Counted from the first letter of the stretch, positions 16,034 through 25,003 are shown. The stretch: 64,000 nucleotides of DNA from Tabrizicola soli (GCF_015999335.1 NZ_JAEACP010000014.1:1-64000); one strand, 5' to 3'. The notes: generated by a model from the letters alone, not told the origin. Numbers and translations are program-made.

Positions 16034-18441
16034 CGCTCTTCCCCCTTGTCGTTGCCGGCCTGCCCCTTCCGCCCGGCCCGCTTCGCCAGCGGCGCCCTTT
16101 CCTCCTGCACCAGATCGGCCAGCGCCAGCACGGTCTGGGCGGTCTTCACCGGATCGGGCTCGGCCGGCGGGGCCGGGGGCGGGACGATATGGATGCCCTC
16201 GGCCTTGAACCGCTCGAGGATGCGGTGGTTCATGTCGCTGCGCACGGAAATCGAGAAGTTCACGTCGCGCAGGATCACCCGGATCTCGAAATTCAGCTGG
16301 TTGGTGGTATAGCCCATCAGCACGACCATCGGCGGCGGCTTCAGGATGGCAAGCGGCTGCGCCTCGGCGATCTCCTGCAGGATGCGCGCGACCTGGCGCG
16401 TGTCCGATCCCATCGCGACCGAGACCGGCACGATCAGGCGACCGGAGAGGTTGAAGCGGGTCCAGTTCGTCACCCGGCCGGTGATCAGGTCGGCGTTCGG
16501 CACGATCACGTCGTTGCGGTCGAAGGTCTCGATCCGGGTCGAGCGGACGCTGATCGCCCGCACCCTGCCCTGCACGCCGCCGACCTCGATCCAGTCGCCC
16601 TCGCTGACCGGCCGCTCGACGAGAAGGATGATGCCCGAGATGAAGTTCGACACGATCTGCTGCAAGCCGAAACCGATGCCGACCGAGAGCGCGCCGGCGA
16701 CGATGGCGAGGCCGGAAAGGTCGATCCCGGCGGCGTTGATCGCCACCAGCGCGGCTAGGAAGATGCCGACATAGCCGATCCCCGAGACCAGCGCGGTCTG
16801 GCCGCCCTGCTCCATCCGGGTCTTGGGCAGGATCGTGGTGCGCAGCGCGCCCTGAAAGAGCCGCGTCAGCATGTAGCCGATCACGAAGACCCCGGCAAAG
16901 ATCATGAAATCGGTGGGCGAGATCCGCGTCTCGCCCATCTGGAAGCCCTCGGTGAAACGGGTCCAGAGTTCCGTCAGGTCGGACAGGCGCGCACCCCAGA
17001 TCAGGGCGAAGACCGGCAGTGCGGCCAGCGTCATCGTGAAACCCGCCAGCACCGGCACCAGCGTGTCGGCCGCCTGTTCGTCCGCCTTGACGATCAGCGC
17101 CCAGACATCGCCGATCAGCCGCTGCAGGATGAAGAGCAGCGTCACCAGCCCCAGGGTCAGGATCGCCGGATAGATCAGCGCCGTCGCGGCCTGGACATAG
17201 CCCAGCCCCGCCAGCACCGGCCCCGCGACCCCCACCACCGTCAGGCCGCGCGCCAGGACGAGAAGCAGCCGCAGCACATAGCTCTTGTCCTCGGCGTCCC
17301 GCGCCTGGTGCAGCAGCCGTCCGGTCCGCATCAGGATAAGCCCGCCGGTCAGCAGGATCGGGAAGGACATGACCGCCGTCGTCGCATCGGAATAGGCCTG
17401 CGCATCCATCGCAGCCGAGCGCAGCCTCTCGACCGCGACGACCAGGCCCATGAGCACGGCAAGGAAGCGGCCCTCGGCCCGGCGTTCGGGCGGCAGCGGC
17501 AGGACCGCGCCCTCGTGCTGGACCCGCGGGAAGGCCCGTGCGCCCAGCCAGGCGGCAGCAAAGATCACGAAGCCCATCAAGGGCAGCGCCCGGACCACCT
17601 GCGCCCCGATCTCGCCTGTCATCCCGGCTGCGATCAGCGCGGCCGCGAGCGCCACCATGCCCAAAGTCGGCAGGATGACCTCGCCCAGCGAGGCCAGAAG
17701 CGACCAGACCTTGCGCCCCCGGACCGAGGCGCCCTGCTGCAGCCGTTCGGTGAACCGCTCTACCCAACGCCGGACATAGACCACCAGCGCCAGCGCCACG
17801 CCCAGAAGCGCAAGGATCAGTGGCAGACTGTCGAACAGTTCCGCCCGTGCCTTGCGGTCGGTCCAGACCATCGCGGCCTCGTCCCAAAGCCGCAGCACCG
17901 TGTCGGAAAAGCCCACCGCCGCCTCGGGCCAGTTGCCAGGGTTCAGCGGCGAGGGCCAGAGTTGCAAAAGCTCGTCCGCCTGCCGTTCGCGCAGTGTCCG
18001 GTCGATCTCGCGGATCAGGCCGTCGGCGCGGCGATAGCCTTCCTCGGCGGCGATGCCGGGGGCCTGCAGCTTGACCAGCTGCTGCGCCAGCTCCTGCCGG
18101 CGGCGGCTGATCTCGTCGGCCTCGGTCTCGCCTTCGGCCGGTGCGGGACCCAGGGCCGCGATCTGCTCGCGCACGGTGGCGATGCGGGCCGAATTGGCGT
18201 TCTGCGCCGTCAAGAGCGCCGTTCGCCACTGCGCCAACTGCGTCCGGATCTCCTCCAGCCGGTCCGATGAGGTGCGGCGTTCGGCGATCTCGGCCTCCGC
18301 CCGGCTGGCCATGCGCCGCCAGTCCTCATAGTCAAGCTGGGCCGCCGCCTCCGCCCCCGGCTGGGCGACCATCTCCTGCGCCGCCAGCGGTCCGGCCAGC
18401 AGGACCAGGACCAGCGCCAGCCATCGCAGGAGCAGGCTCAT
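16030..18441 (-). CDS. MscS-family mechanosensitive ion channel with DUF3772 domain
   Basis: 803-residue inner-membrane channel. A signal peptide (MSLLLRWLALVLVLLAGPLAAQ) is followed by a periplasmic coiled-coil domain of the DUF3772 type (about 30-200). About ten hydrophobic segments then lead into the MscS pore and beta domain (from about 600: GLAIVAGALSVGIGFGLQQI, then the FISGIILLVERP signature). A Pro-rich cytoplasmic tail ends the protein. It resembles the large MscK/YjeP type that protects against hypo-osmotic shock. It overlaps cysK upstream and alaX downstream by ATGA junctions, so all three are translated as a coupled unit. Confidence 0.92.
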   Translation of the reverse strand: MSLLLRWLALVLVLLAGPLAAQEMVAQPGAEAAAQLDYEDWRRMASRAEAEIAERRTSSDRLEEIRTQLAQWRTALLTAQNANSARIATVREQIAALGPAPAEGETEADEISRRRQELAQQLVKLQAPGIAAEEGYRRADGLIREIDRTLRERQADELLQLWPSPLNPGNWPEAAVGFSDTVLRLWDEAAMVWTDRKARAELFDSLPLILALLGVALALVVYVRRWVERFTERLQQGASVRGRKVWSLLASLGEVILPTLGMVALAAALIAAGMTGEIGAQVVRALPLMGFVIFAAAWLGARAFPRVQHEGAVLPLPPERRAEGRFLAVLMGLVVAVERLRSAAMDAQAYSDATTAVMSFPILLTGGLILMRTGRLLHQARDAEDKSYVLRLLLVLARGLTVVGVAGPVLAGLGYVQAATALIYPAILTLGLVTLLFILQRLIGDVWALIVKADEQAADTLVPVLAGFTMTLAALPVFALIWGARLSDLTELWTRFTEGFQMGETRISPTDFMIFAGVFVIGYMLTRLFQGALRTTILPKTRMEQGGQTALVSGIGYVGIFLAALVAINAAGIDLSGLAIVAGALSVGIGFGLQQIVSNFISGIILLVERPVSEGDWIEVGGVQGRVRAISVRSTRIETFDRNDVIVPNADLITGRVTNWTRFNLSGRLIVPVSVAMGSDTRQVARILQEIAEAQPLAILKPPPMVVLMGYTTNQLNFEIRVILRDVNFSISVRSDMNHRILERFKAEGIHIVPPPAPPAEPDPVKTAQTVLALADLVQEERAPLAKRAGRKGQAGNDKGEER

Positions 18442-19472
18442 GCGTCTTCGTAGACGGTCGGGATCGCCCGGCCCGGCCGGTCCAGCCATTCGGGGACGGG
18501 CAGGCCCTTCTCGCGCAGGAAGGTGGGGTTGTAGATCTTGGACTGGTAGCGGCTGCCATAGTCGCACAGGATCGTGACGATGGTCTTGCCCGGCCCCATC
18601 TCGCGCGCCATGCGGATCGCCCCGGCGATGTTGATGCCGGTCGAGCCGCCCATGCACAGCCCCTCATCGGTCAAGAGGTCGAAGATGATCGGCAGCGCCT
18701 CGGCATCCGGAATCCGATAGCTGAAATCGGGGGTGAAACCTTCCAGGTTGGCGGTGATCCGGCCCTGGCCGATGCCCTCGGTGATCGAGGTGCCGGGGCT
18801 TTCCAGCTTGCCAGAGGTGTAGAAGCTGTGCAGCGCCGCGCCCTCGGGATCGGCAAGGCCGATCTTCACTCCCTTGGGCTGCAGCGCCATGCCCACCCCG
18901 GCCAGCGTCCCGCCCGAGCCCACGGCGCAGATGAACCCGTCCACCTTGCCGCCGGTCTCTTCCCAGATCTCGGGCCCCGTGGTCTCGATATGCGACTGCC
19001 GGTTGGCCACGTTGTCGAACTGGTTGGCCCAGATCGCGCCGTTCGGTTCCGTCTTGGCCAGGGCTTCGGCCAGGCGGCCCGAATAGCGGACATAGTTGTT
19101 CGGGTTGCGATAGGGCGCGGCCGGAACCTGCACCAGCTCGGCCCCCGCCAGCCGCAGCATGTCCTTCTTTTCCTGGCTCTGCGTCTCGGGGATGACGATC
19201 ACGGTTCGGAAGCCCATGCTTGCGCCCACCAGCGCCAGACCGATCCCGGTATTCCCCGCCGTCCCCTCGACGATGGTGCCACCCGGCTTGAGCTGGCCCT
19301 TCGCGATGGCGTCGCGGATGATGTAGAGCGCGGCCCGGTCCTTGACCGACTGGCCGGGATTCATGAACTCCGCCTTGCCCAGGATGGTGCAGCCCGTGAT
19401 CTCGGAGGCCTTCTTCAGCTTCAGAAGCGGCGTGTTCCCGATCGTGTCGGCCAGGTCCTGATGAATACGCAT
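18438..19472 (-). CDS. cysK: Cysteine synthase A
   Basis: 344-residue PLP enzyme (O-acetylserine sulfhydrylase) making cysteine from O-acetylserine and sulfide. The PLP lysine is in SVKDRAA (Lys44). The substrate loop EGTAGNTGIGLA, the PLP-phosphate loop GSGGT and the C-terminal GSTGINIAGA are present. It is about 30 residues longer than E. coli CysK at the C-terminus, as is common in the CysK1 subgroup of alphaproteobacteria. It is the first gene of the coupled cysK-channel-alaX unit. In Rhodobacter sphaeroides cysK was isolated with trgAB as a tellurite-resistance locus; here trgAB lies 5.5 kb away. Confidence 0.93.
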   Translation of the reverse strand: MRIHQDLADTIGNTPLLKLKKASEITGCTILGKAEFMNPGQSVKDRAALYIIRDAIAKGQLKPGGTIVEGTAGNTGIGLALVGASMGFRTVIVIPETQSQEKKDMLRLAGAELVQVPAAPYRNPNNYVRYSGRLAEALAKTEPNGAIWANQFDNVANRQSHIETTGPEIWEETGGKVDGFICAVGSGGTLAGVGMALQPKGVKIGLADPEGAALHSFYTSGKLESPGTSITEGIGQGRITANLEGFTPDFSYRIPDAEALPIIFDLLTDEGLCMGGSTGINIAGAIRMAREMGPGKTIVTILCDYGSRYQSKIYNPTFLREKGLPVPEWLDRPGRAIPTVYEDA

Positions 19473-19523
19473 GGGGTCGGTCCTTCCTTTGTCCCCAAGG
19501 TGTATGTGTGTCGGGGGCCAAAC

Positions 19524-20240
19524 TCAAGCCGGGGCAACGGGACGCGCGGCAAAGAGCTGCCGCACCCCCGGCACCATCACCACGAAAATGATCAGGATCG
19601 ACACCAGGCACCAGATCGCCGGGGCCTCGGCCGGATTGTCGGTCAGGTATCCGGCCGCAATCGGCCCGACAAGCGCATGGAACAGCGCGAACCGCCACAG
19701 GCCGTAGAAGAGCGGCAGCACGAAGACCGCCAGCACATAGCCGGGAAATCCGAAATTGGTGCCAAGGATCCGGTCCGGCAGGCCGAAGATGTCGCTGTAG
19801 TCCAGCGTCCAGCCCAGATGCCAGTTGCCCGAGATCGTGCACAGCACCTCACCGCACAGGGGCTGGCCCGGCATGCAGCGGCCCAGTCCCGCCCAGGGCA
19901 GCATCTGCACCATGACCAGGGCCGAGCCCAGCGTCGCCAGGCGCATCACCCGTTGCCGAAGCCGGGGAGCGGCGTCCGGACGGAACCAGGCCAGCATGAA
20001 GGCATTGATGACGATGGGCTGCAGGGCGATGTGCAACAACGACAGCGCCGTCATCACCCGGTTCGCCGGAGTGCCGCACTGGTCGATGACCAGGTAGCCA
20101 CCCAGCTGCAAGCCTTCCATCGCCGCGAAGTAGAGGCAGGTCAGCGGCACCGCCGCCGGATCGCCCCGCCGGGCCGAAAACCCGGCCGCGGCGATCCCCG
20201 CGACCGTGAATCCGGCGGTGACCTCGATCCCCCAGCACAT
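19524..20240 (-). CDS. DUF5765-like integral membrane protein
   Basis: 238-residue protein with about seven hydrophobic helices and no signal peptide beyond the first helix. It begins MCWGIEVTAG, and the 'MCW' start with conserved Cys, Trp and Tyr residues resembles the DUF5765 family of Rhodobacterales. Cysteines cluster in the loop CMPGQPLCGEVLC near residue 122-134 and could form disulfides or bind metal. RBS AAGGGGG precedes start 20240. It lies 50 bases upstream of cysK on the same strand, but cotranscription is uncertain. Function is unknown. Confidence 0.72.
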   Translation of the reverse strand: MCWGIEVTAGFTVAGIAAAGFSARRGDPAAVPLTCLYFAAMEGLQLGGYLVIDQCGTPANRVMTALSLLHIALQPIVINAFMLAWFRPDAAPRLRQRVMRLATLGSALVMVQMLPWAGLGRCMPGQPLCGEVLCTISGNWHLGWTLDYSDIFGLPDRILGTNFGFPGYVLAVFVLPLFYGLWRFALFHALVGPIAAGYLTDNPAEAPAIWCLVSILIIFVVMVPGVRQLFAARPVAPA

Positions 20241-20321
20241 GTCCGGCCCCCTTGCGGCACGACTCCCGCCACCATGGCGCGAAGCGGTGCGGCTTGCAAA
20301 GGGGCCGCGGCCCGGCGGCCG

Positions 20322-21716
20322 TCAGGCCTCGACCCAGAGACCCTCGTCCTTGACGATCTTGTAGGCCTCGTCCAGCGACTTGCGGGCGCGCTCGATCAGC
20401 ACGTCGATCTCGGCCGGGGTGATCACCAGCGGCGGCGAGATGATCATCCGGTCGCCGACGTGGCGCATGATCAGGTTGTTGGCGAAGCAGCGCTCGCGGG
20501 TCTTGAAGCCCACGGTCCCGGCCTCGCTGGCGAACTTCGCACGCTTTTCCTTGTTCGGCGTCAGCGCGATCGAGCCCATCAGGCCCACCAGCTTCGCCTC
20601 GCCCACCATCGGATGGTCGGTCAGGGCCTCCCAACGCTCCTTCAGATAGGGGTTCGCGACGTCGCGGACATGCTCGACGATCTTCTCGTCCTGCATGATC
20701 CGCAGGTTCTCCAGCGCCACCGCGCAGGCGACCGGGTGGCCCGAGTAGGTATAGCCGTGGAAGAACTCGCCGGCGCCGCCCACCACATTCGCCACCTCGT
20801 CGCAGACGATGCTGCCGCCGATCGGCTGGTACCCCGAACTGAGGCCCTTGGCGATGGTCATGATATGCGGCTTGATCTCCAGGGTCTGGCTGCCGAACCA
20901 GTTGCCGGTGCGGCCAAAGCCGGTGATGACCTCGTCCGCGATCAGCAGGATGCCGTACTTGTCGCAGATGCGCTGGATTTCGGGCCAATAGGTCTTCGGC
21001 GGCACGATCACCCCGCCCGCGCCCTGGATCGGCTCGCCGATGAAGGCGGCGACGTTGTCGGGCCCGACTTCGAGGATCTTCTTCTCCAGCTCCTGCGCGC
21101 GAGCCAGGCCGAAGGCGTCTTCGTCCATATCGCCGCCCTCGCCCCACCAGTAGGGCTGGTCGATATGCTCGATCCCGTCGATCTTGCCGCCATGCGCATG
21201 GATCGGCTTCATGCCGCCAAGGCTGCCGCCGCCCATGGTCGAGCCATGGTAGCCGTTCCACCGCGCGATGATCGTGCGGCGCCAGGGCTTGCCCTTGACG
21301 TCCCAGTAGCGGCGGACGAGGCGGATGTTGGTGTCGTTCGCCTCCGAGCCAGAGCCGGCGAAGAACACATGGTTCAGGTCGCCAGGCGCCAGCTTGGCGA
21401 TCTCGGCGGCCAGCGCGATGGCCGGAACATGGGTGGTCTGGAAGAAGGTATTGTAATAGGCCAGCTCCTCCATCTGCCGCGCCGCGACCTGGGCCAGTTC
21501 CTTGCGGCCATAGCCGATGTTGACGCACCAGAGGCCCGCCATCCCGTCGATGATCCGATTGCCCTCGCTGTCGGTCAGCCAGACGCCCTCGCCCCGGGTG
21601 ATGACCCGTGCGCCCTTGGCGGCAAGCCCCGCCTTGTCGGTGAAGGGGTGGAAATGATGCGCGGCGTCCAGACGCTGCAGCTCGGCCGTGGGCAGGTGGT
21701 TGGTGATCATGTTCAT
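20322..21716 (-). CDS. Class III aminotransferase (putrescine/omega-amino acid:pyruvate type)
   Basis: 464-residue fold-type I PLP aminotransferase. The PLP lysine is in TIAKGLSSGY and the cofactor Asp in LIADEVITGFGRTG. GSGSEANDTNIRLVRRYW and EPIQGAGGVIVPP are also typical of omega-aminotransferases of the SpuC/beta-alanine:pyruvate subgroup. Likely substrates are polyamines or omega-amino acids, with pyruvate as acceptor. Start 21716 has GAGGGA five bases upstream. Two TGATCA palindromes stand upstream and match one before the neighbouring GntR gene, so control by that regulator is likely. Confidence 0.87.
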   Translation of the reverse strand: MNMITNHLPTAELQRLDAAHHFHPFTDKAGLAAKGARVITRGEGVWLTDSEGNRIIDGMAGLWCVNIGYGRKELAQVAARQMEELAYYNTFFQTTHVPAIALAAEIAKLAPGDLNHVFFAGSGSEANDTNIRLVRRYWDVKGKPWRRTIIARWNGYHGSTMGGGSLGGMKPIHAHGGKIDGIEHIDQPYWWGEGGDMDEDAFGLARAQELEKKILEVGPDNVAAFIGEPIQGAGGVIVPPKTYWPEIQRICDKYGILLIADEVITGFGRTGNWFGSQTLEIKPHIMTIAKGLSSGYQPIGGSIVCDEVANVVGGAGEFFHGYTYSGHPVACAVALENLRIMQDEKIVEHVRDVANPYLKERWEALTDHPMVGEAKLVGLMGSIALTPNKEKRAKFASEAGTVGFKTRERCFANNLIMRHVGDRMIISPPLVITPAEIDVLIERARKSLDEAYKIVKDEGLWVEA

Positions 21717-21767
21717 GGGCTTCCCTCGCGGAATCGGCGGGGCAGACACCCCGACTTCAAGCACAGG

Positions 21768-21810
21768 ATATGATCAAACGCTCCCGGCTTCAAGGAATTT
21801 GATCAAATTT
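21768..21810. promoter_or_regulatory. Paired TGATCA palindromes, candidate GntR operators
   Basis: A perfect 12-base palindrome ATTTGATCAAAT (21797-21808) and a weaker ATGATCAAAC (TGATCA core 21771-21776) lie 50-95 bases before the aminotransferase start, cores 29 bases apart. FCD-type GntR proteins bind such short AT-flanked dyads. Confidence 0.5.
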
Positions 21811-21869
21811 CTCCCGCAATCCCGCGACTCCCGTCGCAGCGGGGGCGCTTCGCCCCCCGCACCCCCCGA

Positions 21870-21920
21870 GAGTATTTTCGCCAAGAGGAAGATGCGGGCT
21901 TCCTCTTGGCGAAAATACTC
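21870..21920. repeat. Perfect 22-bp inverted repeat (long hairpin element)
   Basis: Arm 21870-21891 (GAGTATTTTCGCCAAGAGGA then AG) and arm 21899-21920 are exact complements across the seven-base loop ATGCGGG. One arm recurs alone at 24076-24097 with two mismatches, so this is a dispersed element. It sits between the aminotransferase promoter region and the end of the GntR gene and may also end transcription of the latter. Confidence 0.8.
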
Positions 21921-21955
21921 CCGCCGGAGGCGCGCGCATTGCGGCCAGGCGCGAG

Positions 21956-22612
21956 TCAGGGTGCCTCGGCCAGGGCCTGGCGTACGTGGTCGATGCCCTG
22001 CTGGATGTCGCGCTCGATGGCGGCCGCCAGCGCGCCCGCGTCCCCCGCCCGCATCGCCGCCAGCGCCTCGCGGTGCAGGTCGGGCGCGACCTCGCGACCG
22101 TATCGGTCGATCACCGCGCGCAAGCTCGGCCCAGCCCGAAGCCAGAGCGACCGGGCCAGGTCCAGGAGCACGGGGGCTTCGGCCGCCTCGTAGAGGGCGA
22201 AATGGAAGGCATGGTTCGCCGCCAGATATTCCGGCAGGTTTCCGCTCTCGATGGCGCGGTTGACCCGGCCGTCGATCGCCTCCAGCCGGTCGATCTGCGC
22301 CGGGGTCAGGCGCGGGGCGGCCAGTTCCGCGAGCTTCGGCTCGATCGCGAGGCGCGCAAAGGCCACCTGGTCCAGCATCTCGGCCGAAAGCTCCGGCACC
22401 GCCACCCGCCGGTTGCCCTGCGGCAAGAGCGCGCCCTCGGCCGTCAGCCGCCGGATCGCCTCGCGCACCGGGGTCATGCCCGCGCCGAGATCGCCGATCA
22501 GCCCCTGGATCGTCACCGGAGCCCCCGGCGCCAGATGACCAAAGAGGATCATGTCGCGCAGGCGCGCATAGGTGACCTCGTGACTGGGTATCTTCCGGGT
22601 GTCGGCGTCCAT
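21956..22612 (-). CDS. GntR-family transcriptional regulator (FCD subgroup)
   Basis: 218-residue regulator. The N-terminal winged HTH (about 10-75, VTYARLRDMILFGHLAPG...GMTPVREAIRRLTAEGAL) is followed by the all-helical FCD effector domain (about 85-210) with the His-rich metal site outline (NHAFHFALYEAAE). It lies directly upstream of the class III aminotransferase on the same strand, about 240 bases away. TGATCA dyads stand before both genes, suggesting autoregulation and control of the aminotransferase. AAAGGG precedes the start. The ligand is likely an amine or amino acid, by context only. Confidence 0.9.
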   Translation of the reverse strand: MDADTRKIPSHEVTYARLRDMILFGHLAPGAPVTIQGLIGDLGAGMTPVREAIRRLTAEGALLPQGNRRVAVPELSAEMLDQVAFARLAIEPKLAELAAPRLTPAQIDRLEAIDGRVNRAIESGNLPEYLAANHAFHFALYEAAEAPVLLDLARSLWLRAGPSLRAVIDRYGREVAPDLHREALAAMRAGDAGALAAAIERDIQQGIDHVRQALAEAP

Positions 22613-22917
22613 CGGCGGCCCTTTCGCATCACCCCTTTATGCCCGCATCCGCCGGGCATTCAAGATGTGATCAAATCCCATGACCCACAGGTGCCGATGC
22701 CTGGCGCCTCCAGAGCACCGGCACCGTCAGGGCATCAATCGCGACCTGATGCAGGTCGTGAAGAATCCCACACTGCACATTGATCCCATTGTGCTTTTCA
22801 CCATCCCGACACCGATCCCCTGCCATGCCCGCCCGGTGCCGGACCCGACTTTCCTCTTGCCTGCCCAAGCCAGCCACGATCTGATCGGGGCACCGGCCCG
22901 CAAGGAGGCAGCGCCAG
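22613..22917. other. Intergenic region between the GntR regulator and the Gfo/Idh oxidoreductase
   Basis: 305 bases without a gene, flanking two divergent starts. The only clear element is TGATCA in GTGATCAAATC (core 22668-22673), matching the dyads before the aminotransferase. Near the right end is AAGGAGG, the ribosome binding site of the oxidoreductase. Confidence 0.5.
22666..22675. promoter_or_regulatory. TGATCA site before the GntR gene
   Basis: TGTGATCAAA (core TGATCA 22668-22673), 56 bases before the GntR start, matches the two dyads before the aminotransferase gene. This suggests autoregulation. Confidence 0.4.
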
Positions 22918-24066
22918 ATGACCGAACCCACCCGCCACGAACGGCTCCGCCTCGGCATGGTCGGCGGCGGGCGCGACGCCTTCATCGGCGCGGTACACCG
23001 CATCGCCGCGCGGATCGACGATCACTATGAACTGGTGGCCGGCGCCTTCTCGTCCGGCCCCGAGAAGGCGCTCGCCTCGGCCGCCGACCTCGGCGTCGCT
23101 CGCGCCTATACCAGCTTCGCCGAGATGGCCGTCCGGGAATCGCGCCGCAAGGACGGGATCGACGCCGTCGCCATCGTCACCCCGAACCACCTGCACGCGC
23201 CGGTGGCGATGCAGTTCCTGAAGCGCGGCATCCATGTCATCTGCGACAAGCCCCTGACCGCCACCCTGCCCGAGGCGAAACGGCTGGCAAAGGCCGCCGA
23301 GGCTGCGGGCGTGGTCTTCGCGCTGACCCACAACTACACCGGCTATCCGCTGGTCCGGCAGGCGAAAGCCATGGCCGCGGCGGGCGAGCTGGGCGCGCTG
23401 CGCTTGGTCCAGGTCGAATATGCCCAGGACTGGCTGACCGAAACCGTCGACAGCAAGCAGGCCGACTGGCGCACCGATCCGGCGCGGTCCGGTGCCGGGG
23501 GATCGACCGGCGACATCGGCACCCATGCGTTCAACCTTGCGTCTTTCGTCACCGGCCTGACGCTCGACCAGCTCGCTGCCGACCTCACGGCCTTCGTGCC
23601 CGGCCGCCGCCTCGACGACAACGCCCATGTGCTGCTGCGCTACCACGGCGGAGCACGGGGGATGCTGTGGTGCAGCCAGGTCGCGCCCGGCAACGAGAAT
23701 GGCTTGCGCCTGCGCCTTTACGGATCGAAGGGCGGGCTGGAATGGGCGCAGGAGGACCCGAACCGGCTCTGGTTCAGCCGCCTTGGCCAGCCGAGACACA
23801 TGATCACCCGCAGCGGCGCCGGCACCGGCCCCGAGGCCGCCCGCGTGACCCGCCTGCCCCCCGGCCACCCCGAGGGCTATCTGGAAGCCTTCGCCAACAT
23901 CTATACCGAAGCCGCCCGCGCCATCCGCGCGGTCCGGACGGGCACCCCGGTCCCCGAAGGCACCACCTTCCCGGGCCTGAAGGAAGGGCTCGAAGGCGTG
24001 GCCTTCGTCGATGCCTGCGTCCGGTCGTCCGCCCGCAACGGCGCCTGGGTCAGGCTGGCTCTCTGA
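22918..24066 (+). CDS. Gfo/Idh/MocA-family oxidoreductase
   Basis: 382-residue NAD(P)-dependent dehydrogenase. The N-terminal Rossmann fold has a GGGRDAF-type loop (MVGGGRDAFIGAVHR, about residue 12-26), and the EKP-like segment ICDKPLT is at about 115-121. The C-terminal alpha/beta domain carries GSTGDIGTHAFNL with the catalytic-type Asp and His (about 195-207). The family acts on sugars, inositols and sugar acids; the substrate here is not predictable. AAGGAGG stands nine bases before start 22918. It appears monocistronic, with no transporter beside it. GntR-type TGATCA at 22668 could place it under the neighbouring regulator. Confidence 0.88.
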   Translation: MTEPTRHERLRLGMVGGGRDAFIGAVHRIAARIDDHYELVAGAFSSGPEKALASAADLGVARAYTSFAEMAVRESRRKDGIDAVAIVTPNHLHAPVAMQFLKRGIHVICDKPLTATLPEAKRLAKAAEAAGVVFALTHNYTGYPLVRQAKAMAAAGELGALRLVQVEYAQDWLTETVDSKQADWRTDPARSGAGGSTGDIGTHAFNLASFVTGLTLDQLAADLTAFVPGRRLDDNAHVLLRYHGGARGMLWCSQVAPGNENGLRLRLYGSKGGLEWAQEDPNRLWFSRLGQPRHMITRSGAGTGPEAARVTRLPPGHPEGYLEAFANIYTEAARAIRAVRTGTPVPEGTTFPGLKEGLEGVAFVDACVRSSARNGAWVRLAL

Positions 24067-24075
24067 CCTCCGCAC

Positions 24076-24097
24076 CTTCCTCCTGGTGAAAATACTC
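24076..24097. repeat. Single arm of the 21870-21920 repeat
   Basis: CTTCCTCCTGGTGAAAATAC plus TC matches the right arm of the long inverted repeat at 21899-21920 at 20 of 22 positions. It lies ten bases past the oxidoreductase stop. Confidence 0.65.
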
Positions 24098-24169
24098 GAC
24101 TTGCGACGCATCCGCAGAGGCTTCCGGATCCAAGGAAAGCGCAGGCGCAAGGCGGGGGTTTCACCCAGC

Positions 24170-25003
24170 CTACCCCGCCGCCCGCAACCGCTCCCGCTCG
24201 CGCTGCAGCCAGAGCACCGTCAGAAGCAGCGGCGCATTGCCGATCTCTCCTGCCGCCACGGCCGCCAGAAGCCGGTCGAAGGGCACCAGCTGCCCGCGGA
24301 TATCCTCGGCCTCCCCTGCCGCGCCGAACAGCCCCGCCACCCCGTCCGGCAGGTCGCAGGACGCGACGTAGGAATAGAGATATTCCGTCACCGCCCCCGG
24401 CGTCGGATAATATTCCGCGACCTTCTCCAGAGCGCCCAGGACCAGCCCCGCCTCCTCCACCGCCTCGCGCCGCGCGGCCGCCTCGGGGGTCTCGCCGGGG
24501 TCGATCCGGCCCGCGATCGCCTCCAGCTGCCAGGGCAAGGGGTCACCGCGCCCGAAGGGGCCCATGCGGAACTGCTCGACCAGCAGCACCCGGTCGCGCC
24601 GGGGATCATAGGGCAGCACCGTCACCGCATCGCCCGCCACGAAGACCTCGCGCAGCAACCGCGCGCTCCGGCTGCCGTCAAAGCGCGGATGGGTCAGTTG
24701 CAGTTCCTCCAGCCCGAAGAACCCCAGATGCGGATGCCGCCGGGCCAGCACCTCGACCGGCCCGCCGCCCCGGCGCAGCCCGGCTTCCGCCGCCGCCATG
24801 GCGCGGACCCGGCTTGCCGCCGCCACCCGCAGCGATCCCAGCCGGCGCCGCAGGACCGCGACCGGAATCTCCGGGCAGCACTCCCCGATCAGCTGCAGCA
24901 ACGCCGCTTCCTCGGCTGCATGCGGGGGCGAGACCTCGCCCTCCAGCCCCAGCACCGCCGCGTAACAGTCCAGCGCGCGGTCGCCTCCGGGGCCTTCCCT
25001 CAT
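24170..25003 (-). CDS. trgB: TrgB-like NUDIX hydrolase (ADP-ribose pyrophosphatase type)
   Basis: 277-residue protein. The C-terminal half is a NUDIX domain with the metal-binding box GRIDPGETPEAAARREAVEE at about residue 170-190, continuing AGL. The upstream segment VLPYDPRRDRVLLVEQFRMG is typical of ADP-ribose/NDP-sugar pyrophosphatases. The N-terminal ~90 residues form a separate small domain resembling a gamma-glutamylcyclotransferase-like start (YAAVLGLEGEV). The start at 25003 lies one base after the trgA stop (TGAGATG), indicating coupling. Paired with trgA it corresponds to the trgAB tellurite-resistance pair described in Rhodobacter sphaeroides. The true substrate is not known. Confidence 0.83.
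   Translation of the reverse strand: MREGPGGDRALDCYAAVLGLEGEVSPPHAAEEAALLQLIGECCPEIPVAVLRRRLGSLRVAAASRVRAMAAAEAGLRRGGGPVEVLARRHPHLGFFGLEELQLTHPRFDGSRSARLLREVFVAGDAVTVLPYDPRRDRVLLVEQFRMGPFGRGDPLPWQLEAIAGRIDPGETPEAAARREAVEEAGLVLGALEKVAEYYPTPGAVTEYLYSYVASCDLPDGVAGLFGAAGEAEDIRGQLVPFDRLLAAVAAGEIGNAPLLLTVLWLQRERERLRAAG

Noticed and set aside
15314-18229. One continuous minus-strand frame covering alaX and part of the channel gene
   Set aside because: The first two thirds read the channel gene out of frame; only the last 239 codons (alaX) are real.
18141-21773. A 1210-codon open frame on the + strand
   Set aside because: It is antisense to the channel, cysK, DUF5765-like and aminotransferase genes, which all have clear motifs. 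Its protein is low-complexity Arg/Gly/Ala/His typical of the empty strand in very GC-rich DNA.
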